A stretch of DNA of 64,000 nucleotides from Magicicada septendecula (Eukaryota; Arthropoda; Insecta; Hemiptera; Cicadidae), in assembly GCA_034769895.1 (NCBI GenBank), contig CM068375.1, positions 255,853,542 through 255,917,541 on the forward strand, in the 5' to 3' direction. Position numbers and translations under genes: made by a program. Shown here piece after piece: positions 18,642 through 29,400 of the stretch. The notes under the pieces are model-generated. The model was not told where the DNA came from. It worked only from the letters and a program-made list of their open reading frames with translations, and ran no database searches. The first letter of the stretch is position 1. Every line of letters begins with the position of its first letter.

Positions 18642-19427
18642 TTAAAAATTTTTAAATTTTGTTTTTTTAACATTTTTAATATTTGCCAAATTCTTCGCAA
18701 CATTTAAAATCATTTTATATAATTGAACGTATTTCAAGTCTTTAGAAGAATCTACTAAAAATGTGGCCCTGTAGGCGGCCTTAGTCCATCTATCGTTTTT
18801 AGCAACGTTTACCAAATTTTTTGTGTCAATTATTTCAATTTTGATTAAATACCCCCCTTTTTCACCAGGTGTGGTCAATGTTTTCCTTGTTCCCCCAGCT
18901 TGAAACATTACAGTTTGTTCAAAACGGAGATTGTTTTTATCATTTTCGTTAGTTTTTACGGATGTAAAAACTTTATCAAATTCGTCCTCATCCTCCTCTT
19001 CATTATCTATATCTATTGTAAACTTTTCGCTATCGTTATCACACATCATATTATTTTTTATTAAAGAATTAATAATTATAAATGTCGATTTTAATATATT
19101 TTTTTCTTTAAAATTTACAATTGTTGTATTTAAATATTCGTATACTTCATCAATATCAAACAAATAATTATTTAGTAGTGATAAATCCTTTTGCGAGCGA
19201 ACTAGTTTTAATTCTAAAGCGATTCTAATATTTTTTGTTATTTCTATTAGTCTACTATATAAATTAAAAACATCTACATCATCTGAATTGACAATATCAG
19301 TTTTAATTTTCTTTAGCACATTTTCCCATAAACATAAAGACGAAAGTCCATAAAAATATAATAGCTTAAGGATGTCTTCTAATGAAACATATTCCTCGAT
19401 GTGGTGAGATGGTCCAGCGATGTCCAT
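18642..19427 (-). CDS. 261-aa protein of unknown function
   Basis: Intact frame from MDIAGPSHHIEEYVSLEDIL to a Lys-rich end. The N-terminal two thirds are predicted helical (LLYFYGLSSLCLWENVLKKI, LIEITKNIRIALELK); then comes an acidic block (DNEEEDEDEFD) and a C-terminal mixed region (GEKGGYLIKIEIIDTKN, YRATFLVDSSKDLKY). No family recognised. The gene is 22 nt downstream of the dUTPase stop on the same strand, and the start codon is preceded by TTTTTCTAG, a possible splice acceptor. It may therefore share a spliced leader with dUTPase. Confidence 0.6.
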   Translation of the reverse strand: MDIAGPSHHIEEYVSLEDILKLLYFYGLSSLCLWENVLKKIKTDIVNSDDVDVFNLYSRLIEITKNIRIALELKLVRSQKDLSLLNNYLFDIDEVYEYLNTTIVNFKEKNILKSTFIIINSLIKNNMMCDNDSEKFTIDIDNEEEDEDEFDKVFTSVKTNENDKNNLRFEQTVMFQAGGTRKTLTTPGEKGGYLIKIEIIDTKNLVNVAKNDRWTKAAYRATFLVDSSKDLKYVQLYKMILNVAKNLANIKNVKKTKFKNF

Positions 19428-19449
19428 TACTAGAAAAACAAAAAATTTA

Positions 19450-19953
19450 TTAGCCTTCCGCTAAAAATTTATCGATTTCTAGCAATAATTCTTTATTTTC
19501 ATCATTATCATTTAATCCGCTTATCCCACCCGTAGAACCAAAACCGTTATCACCTCTCTCAGTACTATCTAAAGTTGATGCCTCTCTCAGTTCCGGTTCT
19601 TCAATCTTTTCACAAATCAGTTGCGCGATTCGATCACCTTTATTTATGTTAAAATACGCTGACGAATGGTTAAAAATAACCACACCTACGTTCCCTCTAT
19701 AATCTCTATCTACCACACCAGCTCCAACGTTGATGTGATATTTAAGAGCCAATCCTGAACGTGGTGCAATTCTCCCGTAACAACCGTCAGGTATTTTAAC
19801 AGCTAAATCGGTTTTTACTAATTCTTTTCCGTTAGCATTAATTTTATAATTATACGCACTACGGAGATCAAAACCCGCAGACTGATTAGTTAACTTTTCA
19901 GGTGGATAAGCGTTTTTAGATAATTTTTTAAAATAAAGAATTGATGCGGCCAT
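19450..19953 (-). CDS. dUTPase (trimeric type)
   Basis: A 167-aa enzyme from MAASILYF; the longer upstream in-frame extension is probably intron and leader. All five motifs of trimeric dUTPases are present: AGFDLRSA, GRIAPRSGLA, GVVDRDYRGNVGVV (with catalytic Asp), GDRIAQLI and the C-terminal P-loop-like RGDNGFGSTG. A 35-residue acidic tail follows. It hydrolyses dUTP to dUMP, keeping uracil out of viral DNA and feeding dTMP synthesis, which pairs logically with PolB next door. Transcribed leftward from the divergent promoter at 20.1-20.3 kb. Confidence 0.95.
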   Translation of the reverse strand: MAASILYFKKLSKNAYPPEKLTNQSAGFDLRSAYNYKINANGKELVKTDLAVKIPDGCYGRIAPRSGLALKYHINVGAGVVDRDYRGNVGVVIFNHSSAYFNINKGDRIAQLICEKIEEPELREASTLDSTERGDNGFGSTGGISGLNDNDENKELLLEIDKFLAEG

Positions 19954-19961
19954 TATTGATT

Positions 19962-20043
19962 CTATAACATACAAATAATCGTTTTTTGTTACATAACTAA
20001 TTTGTAAATAAAGTTTTAAAGTATACAAAAAAATAATAATTAC
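19962..20043 (-). other. Predicted 5'-leader intron of the dUTPase transcript
   Basis: On the - strand the sequence reads CAG|GTAATTATT at 20043 and TGTTATAG|AATCAATA then ATG, with the AG at 19962-19963. The 82-nt interval is AT-rich, and its removal places the dUTPase ATG 8 nt after the junction. Splice signals are visible; use is inferred. Confidence 0.5.
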
Positions 20044-20138
20044 CTGATAGAGTTTGCTGTATAAAAAGCGATGCAGAAACAACTTGCTGATTCTTCTTAT
20101 TGAAGCAGTTTGAGCGTGTACAATACAATTCTAAGGCG

Positions 20139-20310
20139 CTTTATATATACTGTTTCTCACTATAGGAAAAGCTGGTTGACCTTTCGATTAAACCGCGCTC
20201 GAGAAAGATTATCTTGCATTGCAAAAACGGTGGGCGTGTTACACAACAATAGTTCAAAGTATAAAGATTAGATCACTCTGCTGTTCTACTTTTTACGCGA
20301 CTATATAAAG
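20139..20310. promoter_or_regulatory. Divergent promoter between dUTPase and PolB
   Basis: Two identical boxes face away from each other: TATATAAAG on the - strand (20139-20147) and on the + strand (20302-20310). Between them lie GGTTGACCTTTCGATTAAAC (from 20174), near-identical to a block of the terminal repeats, and CTTGCATTGCAAAAAC (from 20213). Each box is followed by a short leader with a predicted intron before the first coding ATG. This fits coordinated expression of the replication genes. Confidence 0.65.
20174..20207 (+). promoter_or_regulatory. Internal copy of a TIR motif
   Basis: Across 34 nt, about 28 positions match the block at 6719-6752 of the left terminal repeat, including GGTTGA and CTTTCGATTAAACC. 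It sits centrally between the two TATATAAAG boxes, so I infer an enhancer or transcription-factor site shared by terminal and internal promoters. Confidence 0.55.
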
Positions 20311-20383
20311 ATAGATAATACAACCACACACATAAGGAGCCAACAATACAGTTTACTTTACACAAGAAGAACAAGTAACTGAC

Positions 20384-20469
20384 GTAAGTATAAAAATTAT
20401 ACAAGGATAATAAATTTTTATAATTATAGAACCGATATGAATATCGTTTGTTTAAATATATTTTTATAG
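20384..20469 (+). other. Predicted 5'-leader intron of the PolB transcript
   Basis: A consensus donor, GTAAGT, occurs at 20384, and acceptor-like TTTTTATAG ends at 20469, 6 nt before the PolB ATG. An alternative acceptor, TAATTATAG, ends at 20429. The interval is AT-rich. Splicing is inferred from signals only. Confidence 0.5.
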
Positions 20470-20475
20470 ATTGCA

Positions 20476-23400
20476 ATGGACAAAAATCTGCCATTTAAAA
20501 AAAGACAATTTGCCAGAAATACTGTTGAGGAAGAACATGCTTCATCTCGTGAAACAACACCTTCGCCACAACCTGGACCGTCACGTGTACAAGATTTGGA
20601 GTCAACAACAACATGGTCAACACCACCATCATCTCCAGCATCATCATTATCATCATCATCATCATCAATAAATTTAAAATTAAAAACGGCGAGATTACAA
20701 CAAATTGTTGAATCAAATAGTTTCATAGAAATAGAGAATGCATTTAAAGGAAATTTAAAAACATATTTTTATAAAAACACTAATAATAATTATAAGGACA
20801 TTTGTTTGTTATTAGATTACATTAAATTAAATATAGTTACAATTTTAAGTAACATAATTTCAATGTTTGGTCCAATAAAATTCAACATAGTTGTCGAATG
20901 TACATACATAAAACCTGTCATAAATGAAACACAGGACAGATCATTTAAAACAAAAAACATCCCAGTTTTAGAAAACGATAATTTAAATATGATATTAAAT
21001 AATTCGATTAGAGAGATTTGTCACGATGAAAACATATATATGGGGAAAGGTTCCGGATGGAGTCTTCACTGTATAGACGGAATTTTACTAAGAATAAATC
21101 GATTTAAACCATTAAGAGGTGCTTCATATATTCCACTTCCAAAATTCTTACAAAATAAAAAATGTATAATAAATCCAAAAAATAATGATATTTTTTGTTT
21201 TAAATGGTCAATCTTATGTCGTTATGTTACTGGACCTCACATTGAACGGGTTAATTTTCGTTATTTTAATTTAGAAAGTAAATTTGATTTTAAACATATA
21301 GACTTTCCTACACCTTTAAACCAAATTTCTCGTTTTGAAAAAAATAATAATGTGTCAATAAACATTTATTCTATCGATGAAAAAAAATCAATTTTTCCTC
21401 TTAAAGTGTGTAGGGAAGAAAAAAATAATCATTTTGACCTTCTAGTATTAAATAAATTGAATAATGCTAATTACCATTATTGTTATATAAAGGATTTTTC
21501 CAAGTTAATAAGACCACAGTTAACAAAACATACAGAAGTAATTGAAATATGTAAACGTTGTTTTTCGTTTTTTACTAAAAAGTCAAAAAAATTAAAAATT
21601 CATAGTAGATATTGCGGAAAGTATTCGCCCGTAAAAATAGCATTACCAACTACTGACAACAACATATTAGAATTTAAAAATTTTCATTATCAATATAGGG
21701 TTCCTATTGTGGTATATGCAGATTTCGAATGTATTTTGAAACCTGTTAGTACTTGTTTGCCCAACCCCGAAAACAAATTTACTACAGTTAACGAATTTCA
21801 TATTCCGATGAGTTTTTGCGTATATTTTGTTATAGATAGCAATATCTCTGAAAGTATTAGAAACCGATTACCTTCAGAACCTTACTTATATCGTGGTAAA
21901 AATGCTGCGGAAAATTTTATGACATATTTAGTTGAAAAAATTAATTTAATCGGTTTACTTATTAAAAAAAATATACCTTTACATATGAATCGAGATGATA
22001 AAATAAAATTTAAATTGGCTACACATTGCGAAATGTGTAATAAGGAATTTACGTTATTATATCCCAAAGTTCGCGATCATTGTCATTTAACCGGTCGATT
22101 TCGTGCGGTATTATGTAATACGTGTAACCTGAAACGAGAACAACAGAAATTTGTACCAGTTTTCATACATGGTAGTTCTAATTATGATTCGCATTTTATA
22201 GTGCGACAATTGGGCTATGATGTAAAAAATATTCATGTAATTCCTAATACAAGAGAAAAATATATTTCTTTTGCAAAGAAAACACATTCGGGTTTAAATA
22301 TTAGATTTATTGATACTTATCGGTTTATGAATTGTTCGTTAGCTGAGCTCAGTAATAATCTACCTAAGGATAAGTTTTTTTATACTGGAAAATTTTTTTC
22401 TGTAGACAGTATGCCGCTAGTTACCAGGAAAGGTGTGTATCCTTACGAATATACGAATTCCTGGAAAAAGTTGGAAGAATGTAGATTACCTCCAAAAGAT
22501 TGTTTTTATAGTTCACTAAATGATTCGGAAATTGGAAATGATGATTACGAACACGCGTGTAAAGTTTGGAATCATTTTAATATACAAACTCTTGGGGAGT
22601 ATAGCGATCTTTATTTAAAAATTGATGTTTTATTATTGTGTGATATTTTTGAAAATTTTAGATCTCTTTGTATGCAATCTTATAAACTAGACTGCGCACA
22701 CTACTTTACAGTACCAGGTTTTGCATTTGATGCAATGTTAAGTTATACAAAAATTAAACTGGAATTATTAACCGATTATGAAATGTACTTACTTTTTGAA
22801 AATGGGGTGAGGGGGGGAATAAGTGTTTGCATAAAAAAAGAATCTGTTGCTAACAATAAATATATTCCAGAAACATTTGATGTAACTAACCCGATTAAAT
22901 TTTTAACTTATTTAGACTCGAATAATCTGTACGGTTGGGCAATGAGTAAATGTATGCCGTATGCTGGTTTTACTTGGAAAGATCCTAACGATAATTTAAA
23001 TATACTAGATATTGCAGACGATTCTCCCGTCGGTTATATTTTAGAAGTAGACGTTGAATATCCTCATCACTTACATGATCATCATAGCGATTTACCGTTT
23101 CTACCAGTTAATCAATGCGTTAAAGGAACAAAACAACAAAAATTGTTAACAACATTAGAAAATAAAGAAAAATATGTATGTCATTACATTAATTTAAAAC
23201 AAGCTGTTAAACACGGTTTAAAAGTTATAAAAATTCATCGTATTATAGAATTTTGCAGGGTCCTTGGTTAAAAACGTACATTGACTTAAATACAGAAAAA
23301 CGAAAACAAGCTAAAAATGATTTTGAAAAAGACTTTTTTAAATTATTAAACAACTCGGTGTTCGGTAAATGTATGGAGAACGTGAGAAAAAGAATTGACC

Positions 23401-24189
23401 TTAAACTTGTAAGTGATGAGAAAAAATTATTAAATTTAATTACACAACCGGTATTTAAAGACAGAATAATTTATAATAAATCGTTATGTGCGGTATTATC
23501 GGATAAAAAACGTTTATTTTTAGATAAACCAATATACATCGGATTTAGCGTATTAGAAATAAGTAAAACGTTAATGTATGGTTTTCATTACGATATAATG
23601 AAGAAAAAATATGGTGAAAAGCTTTTGCTCTTATATACAGATACAGATAGCTTTTTTTTACGAAATTCGTACAGAAGATTTTTATAAAGACATATTAGAT
23701 TCAGATTTATTTACACACTTTGATACATCAGATTATTCGCCCAATCATCCGTGCTATTCGGATGAAAATAAAAAAGTTATTGGTAAATTTAAAGATGAAT
23801 GTGTGGGTGTACCGATTAAAGAATTTATCGGTTTACGCTCTAAATTATGTACATTTAAAACTGCGGATAACAAAATTAAAAAAAGAGCAAAAGGAATTAA
23901 AAAAAATGTTATTAGCAAACATATAAGCTTTGAAGATTTTAAAGAGTGCGTCTATTCTAAAACCGTTTTTAAAAATAATAAACCCGTAACTATAAATAAG
24001 GATAATAATAAAATTAATAGCTATAGAATGATGAAATTATTCCGATCGAAAAAACATCTAGTTGAAACGATTACGTGCAACAAATTGGCGTTAAGTAATT
24101 TAGACAATAAAAGAATCCTTTGCGATAATAAAATAGATACACTACCCTACGGTCATTATTCGTTGGTGAATGATGGAACAAGTTTTTAA
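20476..24189 (+). pseudogene. Protein-primed family B DNA polymerase, two frameshifts
   Basis: About 1230 codons over three frames. Segment one (20476-23271) contains exonuclease motif I (YADFECIL, residues about 414-421), a Cys/His module (HCEMCNKEF ... DHCHLTGRF ... LCNTCN, about 516-555) resembling endonuclease VII zinc folds, Exo II (SSNYDSHF), Exo III (YSDLYLKID) and polymerase motif A (LDSNNLYGW). Segment two (from about 23250) has motif B (KLLNNSVFGK) and motif C (YTDTDSF). Segment three (to 24189) holds the thumb. Breaks lie at about 23250 and at a T8 run at 23652, right after motif C. The two shifts are in opposite directions. It replicates the linear genome by terminal-protein priming in the family. 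Confidence 0.92.
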
Positions 24190-24451
24190 CACGCGAAACA
24201 AATATAATCGGCGGAAGAATGTAGTTTATAACATTTATGATACTAAAAATATTGGGCTTAAAAATTTTAATATGTGTAATTGTAAAATATTAAAATTTGT
24301 ACCTGAAAAGGTGAATGAGTACAAAGTAATGTTAAACATACAACATAATCAATTTAAGCTAGTTGATAGTATAAATGATGTTACTAATGGTCTTTATAAT
24401 CAGCATAAAGTTAATAAATGTAGTTATCAACATTATGTAAAAACATTATAA
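24170..24451 (+). CDS. Small ORF overlapping the PolB 3' end
   Basis: A 93-aa frame beginning MMEQVFNTRNKYNRRKN and ending at 24451, overlapping the PolB stop by 20 nt. It has a Cys-rich NMCNCKILKF segment and no recognised domain. It could be a genuine downstream small gene, or a remnant of a longer PolB tail in another frame. An AATAAA lies at about 24476. Confidence 0.3.
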   Translation: MMEQVFNTRNKYNRRKNVVYNIYDTKNIGLKNFNMCNCKILKFVPEKVNEYKVMLNIQHNQFKLVDSINDVTNGLYNQHKVNKCSYQHYVKTL

Positions 24452-24650
24452 CAATTGTATGTTTATGTTGGAAAAAATAAAGAAAAAAAATATGTACATT
24501 TCTAAAGAATTTTCTCTTTTCCTCACATGATTTAGTAAGATATTCAAAATACGAATTAGCCGTGTAGATTAAATCGTTGTTTCTTAATTCGATGTATAGT
24601 TTCATAGGTTCGATCCTGATTAATTCGTATTTTTATTTTTCAAAATATGG

Positions 24651-25049
24651 ACGTCAACTTTTCTATCATGATGAAAACGTGTTATTACACAATTTTCTTG
24701 GATGTGGTTTAATCGACCACATACATTCACGTGTTATTGCGCAATTTTCTTGGGCGCGGTTTAATCGAAACGTCAACCGCATGTGTTCACATGTTATTAC
24801 GTAATTCCCTTGAACACGTCATTGGAAATCATATTGCTTACGTCATAACCAGCCTTGACCTTGACCAAGACCTTGACCTTGACCGTGACCTTGACCTTGC
24901 TCTAGGTCAAGGTCATCTTTGTTTACTTCGGGGGGGGGGGGGGTCAAGGTCTCGGTCAAGGTCATCTTTGTTTACTTCCGGGTCAAGGTCATCTTTGTTT
25001 ACTTCCGGGGTCATTGACCTTGTCCCAGCACATACATACCTATACTACT
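24651..25049 (-). repeat. Maverick right terminal inverted repeat
   Basis: Reverse-complement partner of 6456-6796 but about 58 bp longer. It has one extra internal unit carrying the ACAATTTTCTTGG...GGTTTAATCGA words and a third CCGGAAGTAAACAAAG-like block. A 12-15 nt G run at about 24930 interrupts one block. Length differences between the two repeats suggest slippage or unequal exchange since insertion. Confidence 0.9.
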
Positions 25050-25055
25050 GTTATT
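25050..25055. repeat. Maverick target-site duplication, right copy
   Basis: Exact match to GTTATT at 6450-6455. An intact duplication argues that the insertion was not rearranged after it happened. Confidence 0.92.
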
Positions 25056-25842
25056 GAAAAAGATTAACGTAAACAAGAGCTCAGATTAGTATTGAAATAA
25101 AAAGAATACAAAGCATTTAAGTAAAAATTAGCGTTTGATATAAATCAGTACTTAGAAACAAAAGATAAATTCAGTAACTATTGATATTTTTGAGTTACAT
25201 TGCAATATATAAGAAAATATTTAAATATTGATATTTTGAAACACACTAATTGACTGAGTAGTCTGGAAATGAGATTTTCGTTAATACAATAATTAGTAGA
25301 ATAGAATATTTAGTCAGTAAGGATGTATATAGCATAAGCCTTATGGCATAATACGAAATAATAACGAATGTTTTAAATCGAAGTAAGTGCCATGTGCACA
25401 AATTTTAATAATATCATATAAATTTGAATTACCGTTACAAGTTACATAGAGTTCTTATTACAGATACACCTGAAACCCAAATTAAATGTTATATTGTTAC
25501 ATAATTTGTCGCTCTTGAACGTGAGGCCAGACACGCCTATTTTTATGTATATCGTATCGTTGCATAAGAAATATCGCTTCCAACGTGGGGCATCACAAAT
25601 GTAAATTATATTATATTTGCAACGTCATATCGTTACAATATATATATATATACATATATATATATATTAATACGTGAAGAGAAAACTTTGTACCCCTTTT
25701 TAAGCATATTGCGCGCACGGAGGAGTGTGAGATTTGGCATAGTTAAAGTTTATATGGAGAAGGAGTGCAGAAAGCTAAAATTTATATATAATATGTATTA
25801 CAAATACATTAAATTAAATAAAATAAAACATTCATTTGCACT
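25056..25842. other. Non-coding AT-rich flank
   Basis: No gene seen between the Maverick and the next repeat. A (TA)n-rich run occurs at about 25640-25670. The short frame at 25688 does not look coding. Confidence 0.5.
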
Positions 25843-25936
25843 TGAAAATTCATTTAAACTTTTTCAAACAATGGTAATTGTTAAAAATAAAATAATTTTG
25901 TTGCCAGGCAATAAAATTACAATTTTTTCATTTTAG
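25843..25936 (+). repeat. Fragment of the minisatellite-bearing TIR element (one end)
   Basis: AAAATTCATTTAAACTTTTT, followed by CAAACAATGGTAATTGTT and TTGTTGCCAGGCAATAAAAT, matches the end of the element at 43351-44482 in reverse. A third copy of the inner part is at 39465-39510. Only one end is present here, so this is a truncated member. Confidence 0.7.
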
Positions 25937-26030
25937 TGTACGTTCATACTGCCAGTGTCAAACACATAATAGTCTGTCGTTTGTTTACGTTCATACTACC
26001 AATGTCAAACACATAATCTGTGGTCAAACA
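25937..26030 (+). repeat. Two 45-bp tandem repeats
   Basis: TACGTTCATACTGCCAGTGT...CACATAAT at about 25939 recurs at about 25984 with few changes. Short direct duplication outside coding sequence; no function inferred. Confidence 0.5.
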
Positions 26031-26348
26031 GTCGCACAGAGTAGAGATTGTCGCCAAAGAATTTTAAAATGTTGCCAACAAATAATTACTGACAGATTGA
26101 CTGAATGAGCTGTGAATTTTGTGTGATTTCAAATGTTCCTTTTTCAATAGTCTGTGGAGAGTGTATGTCAAGGCAAAAAAGCGTTTGTTTTATATTTTGT
26201 ATATTAGATATCTGTGTTTTATATATTAGTGTGCAGTTGAAAGTGAAATACAGCTTGCTTAATATACACCTGTTGTAAAAGGAAAATTTTGTAGCCGCAA
26301 TTTCAATTGACTTACTCTCGCCTAATTATTATTGGTGTTTTCAAAAAA

Positions 26349-26432
26349 GTGAGTACATTTTATTATTTTTAAATTAAACCCTGTCTAATCTTAGTTTCAG
26401 TAATTTCATTACATGTTTTTTTTTACATTCAG
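26349..26432 (+). other. Predicted leader intron of the Helitron transcript
   Basis: Donor GTGAGT at 26349 and a pyrimidine tract plus acceptor, TTTTTACATTCAG, ending at 26432. The first ATG of the Rep/Hel frame follows 21 nt later. Inferred from signals only. Confidence 0.45.
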
Positions 26433-26453
26433 ATATTCGCACCTACTTCCATT

Positions 26454-29400
26454 ATGCCTCGACATAGAACATTGACGGGTCGGAGTGAGAAACAAAGAAG
26501 AAGGAATATATATTCGCGTGAAAGTCAAAATGATAATAGACCAAATGCAAATTTAAATAGTGTAAATAGTATAACATTGACGGGTCGGACTGAGAGACAA
26601 AGAAGAAGGAATATATAATCGCGTGAAAGTCAAAATGATAATAGACCAAATGCAAATTTAAATAGTGTAAATAGTATACAAAATGATGAAATTATTTTCA
26701 GGGATACATTTAAATGCGCACTGAATGTCATTACAAGAAATTTTAATACTTTTGATTGTGGATTAATGCATTTACAATGCAGGTTTTGCAATGCAAAACA
26801 TTTCGAATCTGAGGTCACTTTAGGTGAAAGGACTGCATTCACTTCATGTTGTCATAAGGGTAAAGCAATATTACCGGCCTTAAGTCAAAATGAATACTTT
26901 AAATCATTGTATGATGGACTTACTTCAAATGAACCTTCAATAAAAAGAAAGTCAAAAAATTATTTTGAAAACATTCGTAAATACAATTCATCATTTGCTA
27001 TGGTTAGCTCAGAAGGTAAAATTTCGGATACAGTTACGCGTGGAGTGTATAATTTTAAAATACACGATGTTTTTTATCACAGATCAGGTCCAATGACTGC
27101 TGGATATTGTCGCTCACCATGTTATGCGCAATTATATTTTTATGATGTTGACACTGCTGTCAATTATAGATTACGTGAACACTATAATCAAACATACAAT
27201 AACAATATAATGCGCGAAATCTCTCTTGAATTGGAACGCATTAATCCTTTCGTTCGGTCATTCATTGCAATGAAAGATCATTGTCAGAGAGTTGAAAATC
27301 AAAATAAAGAAATTTGTATGCTCATTAAAGTAAATCGTGATTTAGATCTGCGCCGTTATAATGATGCAGTTCAAACTGATGTAGCAGTAATATTTAGTAC
27401 AGTTGATGGTGAGCCACCCTTTGAACGAAATATGGTTTCGTTTTCAAAAGTTAATGGTACCATTAAAAATATCTCTGTTTTGGATTCATCATTGTACCCT
27501 TTAGCGTATCCATTACATTTTCCAAATGGTGATACTGGGTGGTATATCAATATTTCTCATAATGTTCCAACTACATCTAATTCAAGAGCGCCCAGAAATA
27601 AATTAACCATGCTTCAGTATGCAGCCTATCGACTTGCAATTAGAGAAGATTTTAGCATGTTGCACCATTCACAAAAATTATTTCTGCAGTGGATAGATGA
27701 TATGTATGTGAGAATAGAGGGCACAAGGTTACATTTCATTCGACAAAATCAAACAAGTCTTAGGTCTGAAGTTTACAACAATTTAACAGATTATTTAGAA
27801 TTGAACCCCAATGCCAATAATGTTGGCCGTAGAGTAATTTTACCATCTTCATTCAATGGATCTCCAAAAAATATGTATCAGAATTATTGAGATGCAATGT
27901 CAATTGTACAACATTTCGGAAAGCCTTCTTTGTTTATTACAATGACTTGCAATCCAAGTTGGCCTGAAATAGTTAGCAATATTGGTGTAGGTGAGTCAGC
28001 TAATTTTCGACCTGATATTGTTGTGCGTGTATTCAAGTCCAAACTGAAAGCATTAATTGAGGGCCTTACACTAAAAAAAATCTTCGGTAAAGTTGAAGCA
28101 CTCATTTATACAATTGAGTTTCAAAAGAGAGGATTGCCTCATGCTCACATTTTACTCTCTTTAAATGAGCAAGATAAAATTGTTAACGCTACCGATATTG
28201 ATAAAGTTGTATCTGCGGAGATTCCTAACATTCAAACACATCCTACATTACATGAATATGTTGTAAAACACATGATGCATGGTCCATGCGGTGTACTTAA
28301 TCCAAATTCTGTATGTATGAGAGATGGAAAATGCACAAAAGATTATCCAAAACGATTTAATGAATTTACATGTGAATCATTAAATGGATATCCATTATAC
28401 AGAAGGCGTGATAATGGTATTAATGCTGAAGTTCGCGGTAGTTGCCTCGACAATCGTTATGTTGTACCATACAATCCATATTTACTTGCCAAATTTAATT
28501 GCCATATAAATGTTGAAGTATGCACTACAGTTAAAAGTGTTAAATACATTTATAAATATGTGTATAAAGGCTATGACAGTGCATCTGTTGAATTAGGTTC
28601 AGAGAGAAATGAACCAGGTCAAGAAATACAAATTGATGAAGTTAAAAATTTTTAAATGGCCGTTATGTCGGATCAACTGAAGCTGTATGGCGCATCTATG
28701 AATTACCAATGCATTTTCAATCACATGTCATCGTTAGACTTGACATTCATTTACCGCGTAGACAGAATGTTTACTTTCGAGAAGGGCAAGAACGTCAAGC
28801 AATTGAAAATGCAAGACAAACAAAATTATTAGCATTTTTTGAATTGAATCGATCAGATCCATCAGCGCATGAATATAAGTATATTGAAATTCCTTTGCAT
28901 TATGTGTGGGAAGATTCCCGAAAAAAATGGAAGAAGAGAAGGCGTGGAGGTGATAAAATCATTACACGCATATATGTAGTATCACCAAAAGACATCGAAC
29001 TTTTCCATTTACGATTGCTTTTATTACATGTCTGTGGTCCAAAATCATTTGAGGATGTTAGATAATACAATGGAATTATACACACTTCTTTTGTTGAAGC
29101 GTGCCATGCTCGCGGCATTGCTTCAAATGATAATGAATGGCGCGAATGTTTAAATGAAGCAAAAGAATTACATTCACCAAAACAAATGCGAAATTTATTT
29201 GGTTACAGTTGTGCATTGAATGTGCCAGCCAATGCATTGCCGTTATGGAATGAATTTTAAGTATATCTTAGTGAAGATTTTTTGAGAGATTACAACGAAG
29301 AAGTATCCTTTAACACAGCTCTATTAGAAATTGAAGATATTTTGAATGTTCATAATTTGTCATGTCAAGAACTTGGTTTACCAGTTCCCACGTATTCGCA

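Larger units (their letters stand above)
6456..25049 (+). mobile_element. Complete Maverick/Polinton (adintovirus-like endogenous virus)
   Basis: The element starts AGTAGTATAGG at 6456 and ends with the exact reverse complement at 25049. It is flanked by a perfect 6-bp direct repeat, GTTATT (6450-6455 and 25050-25055). AG/CT ends, 6-bp target duplications and long inverted repeats are the hallmarks of Maverick/Polinton insertions. It encodes the full expected set: retrovirus-like integrase, FtsK/HerA packaging ATPase, adenain-like protease, penton-like and major capsid proteins and protein-primed PolB, plus dUTPase, PLA2, two BIR proteins and a metalloproteinase. Presence of capsid genes and PLA2 places it with the virus-like, adintovirus-type members. 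MCP and PolB carry frameshifts, so this copy is probably not fully functional as read here. Confidence 0.95.
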
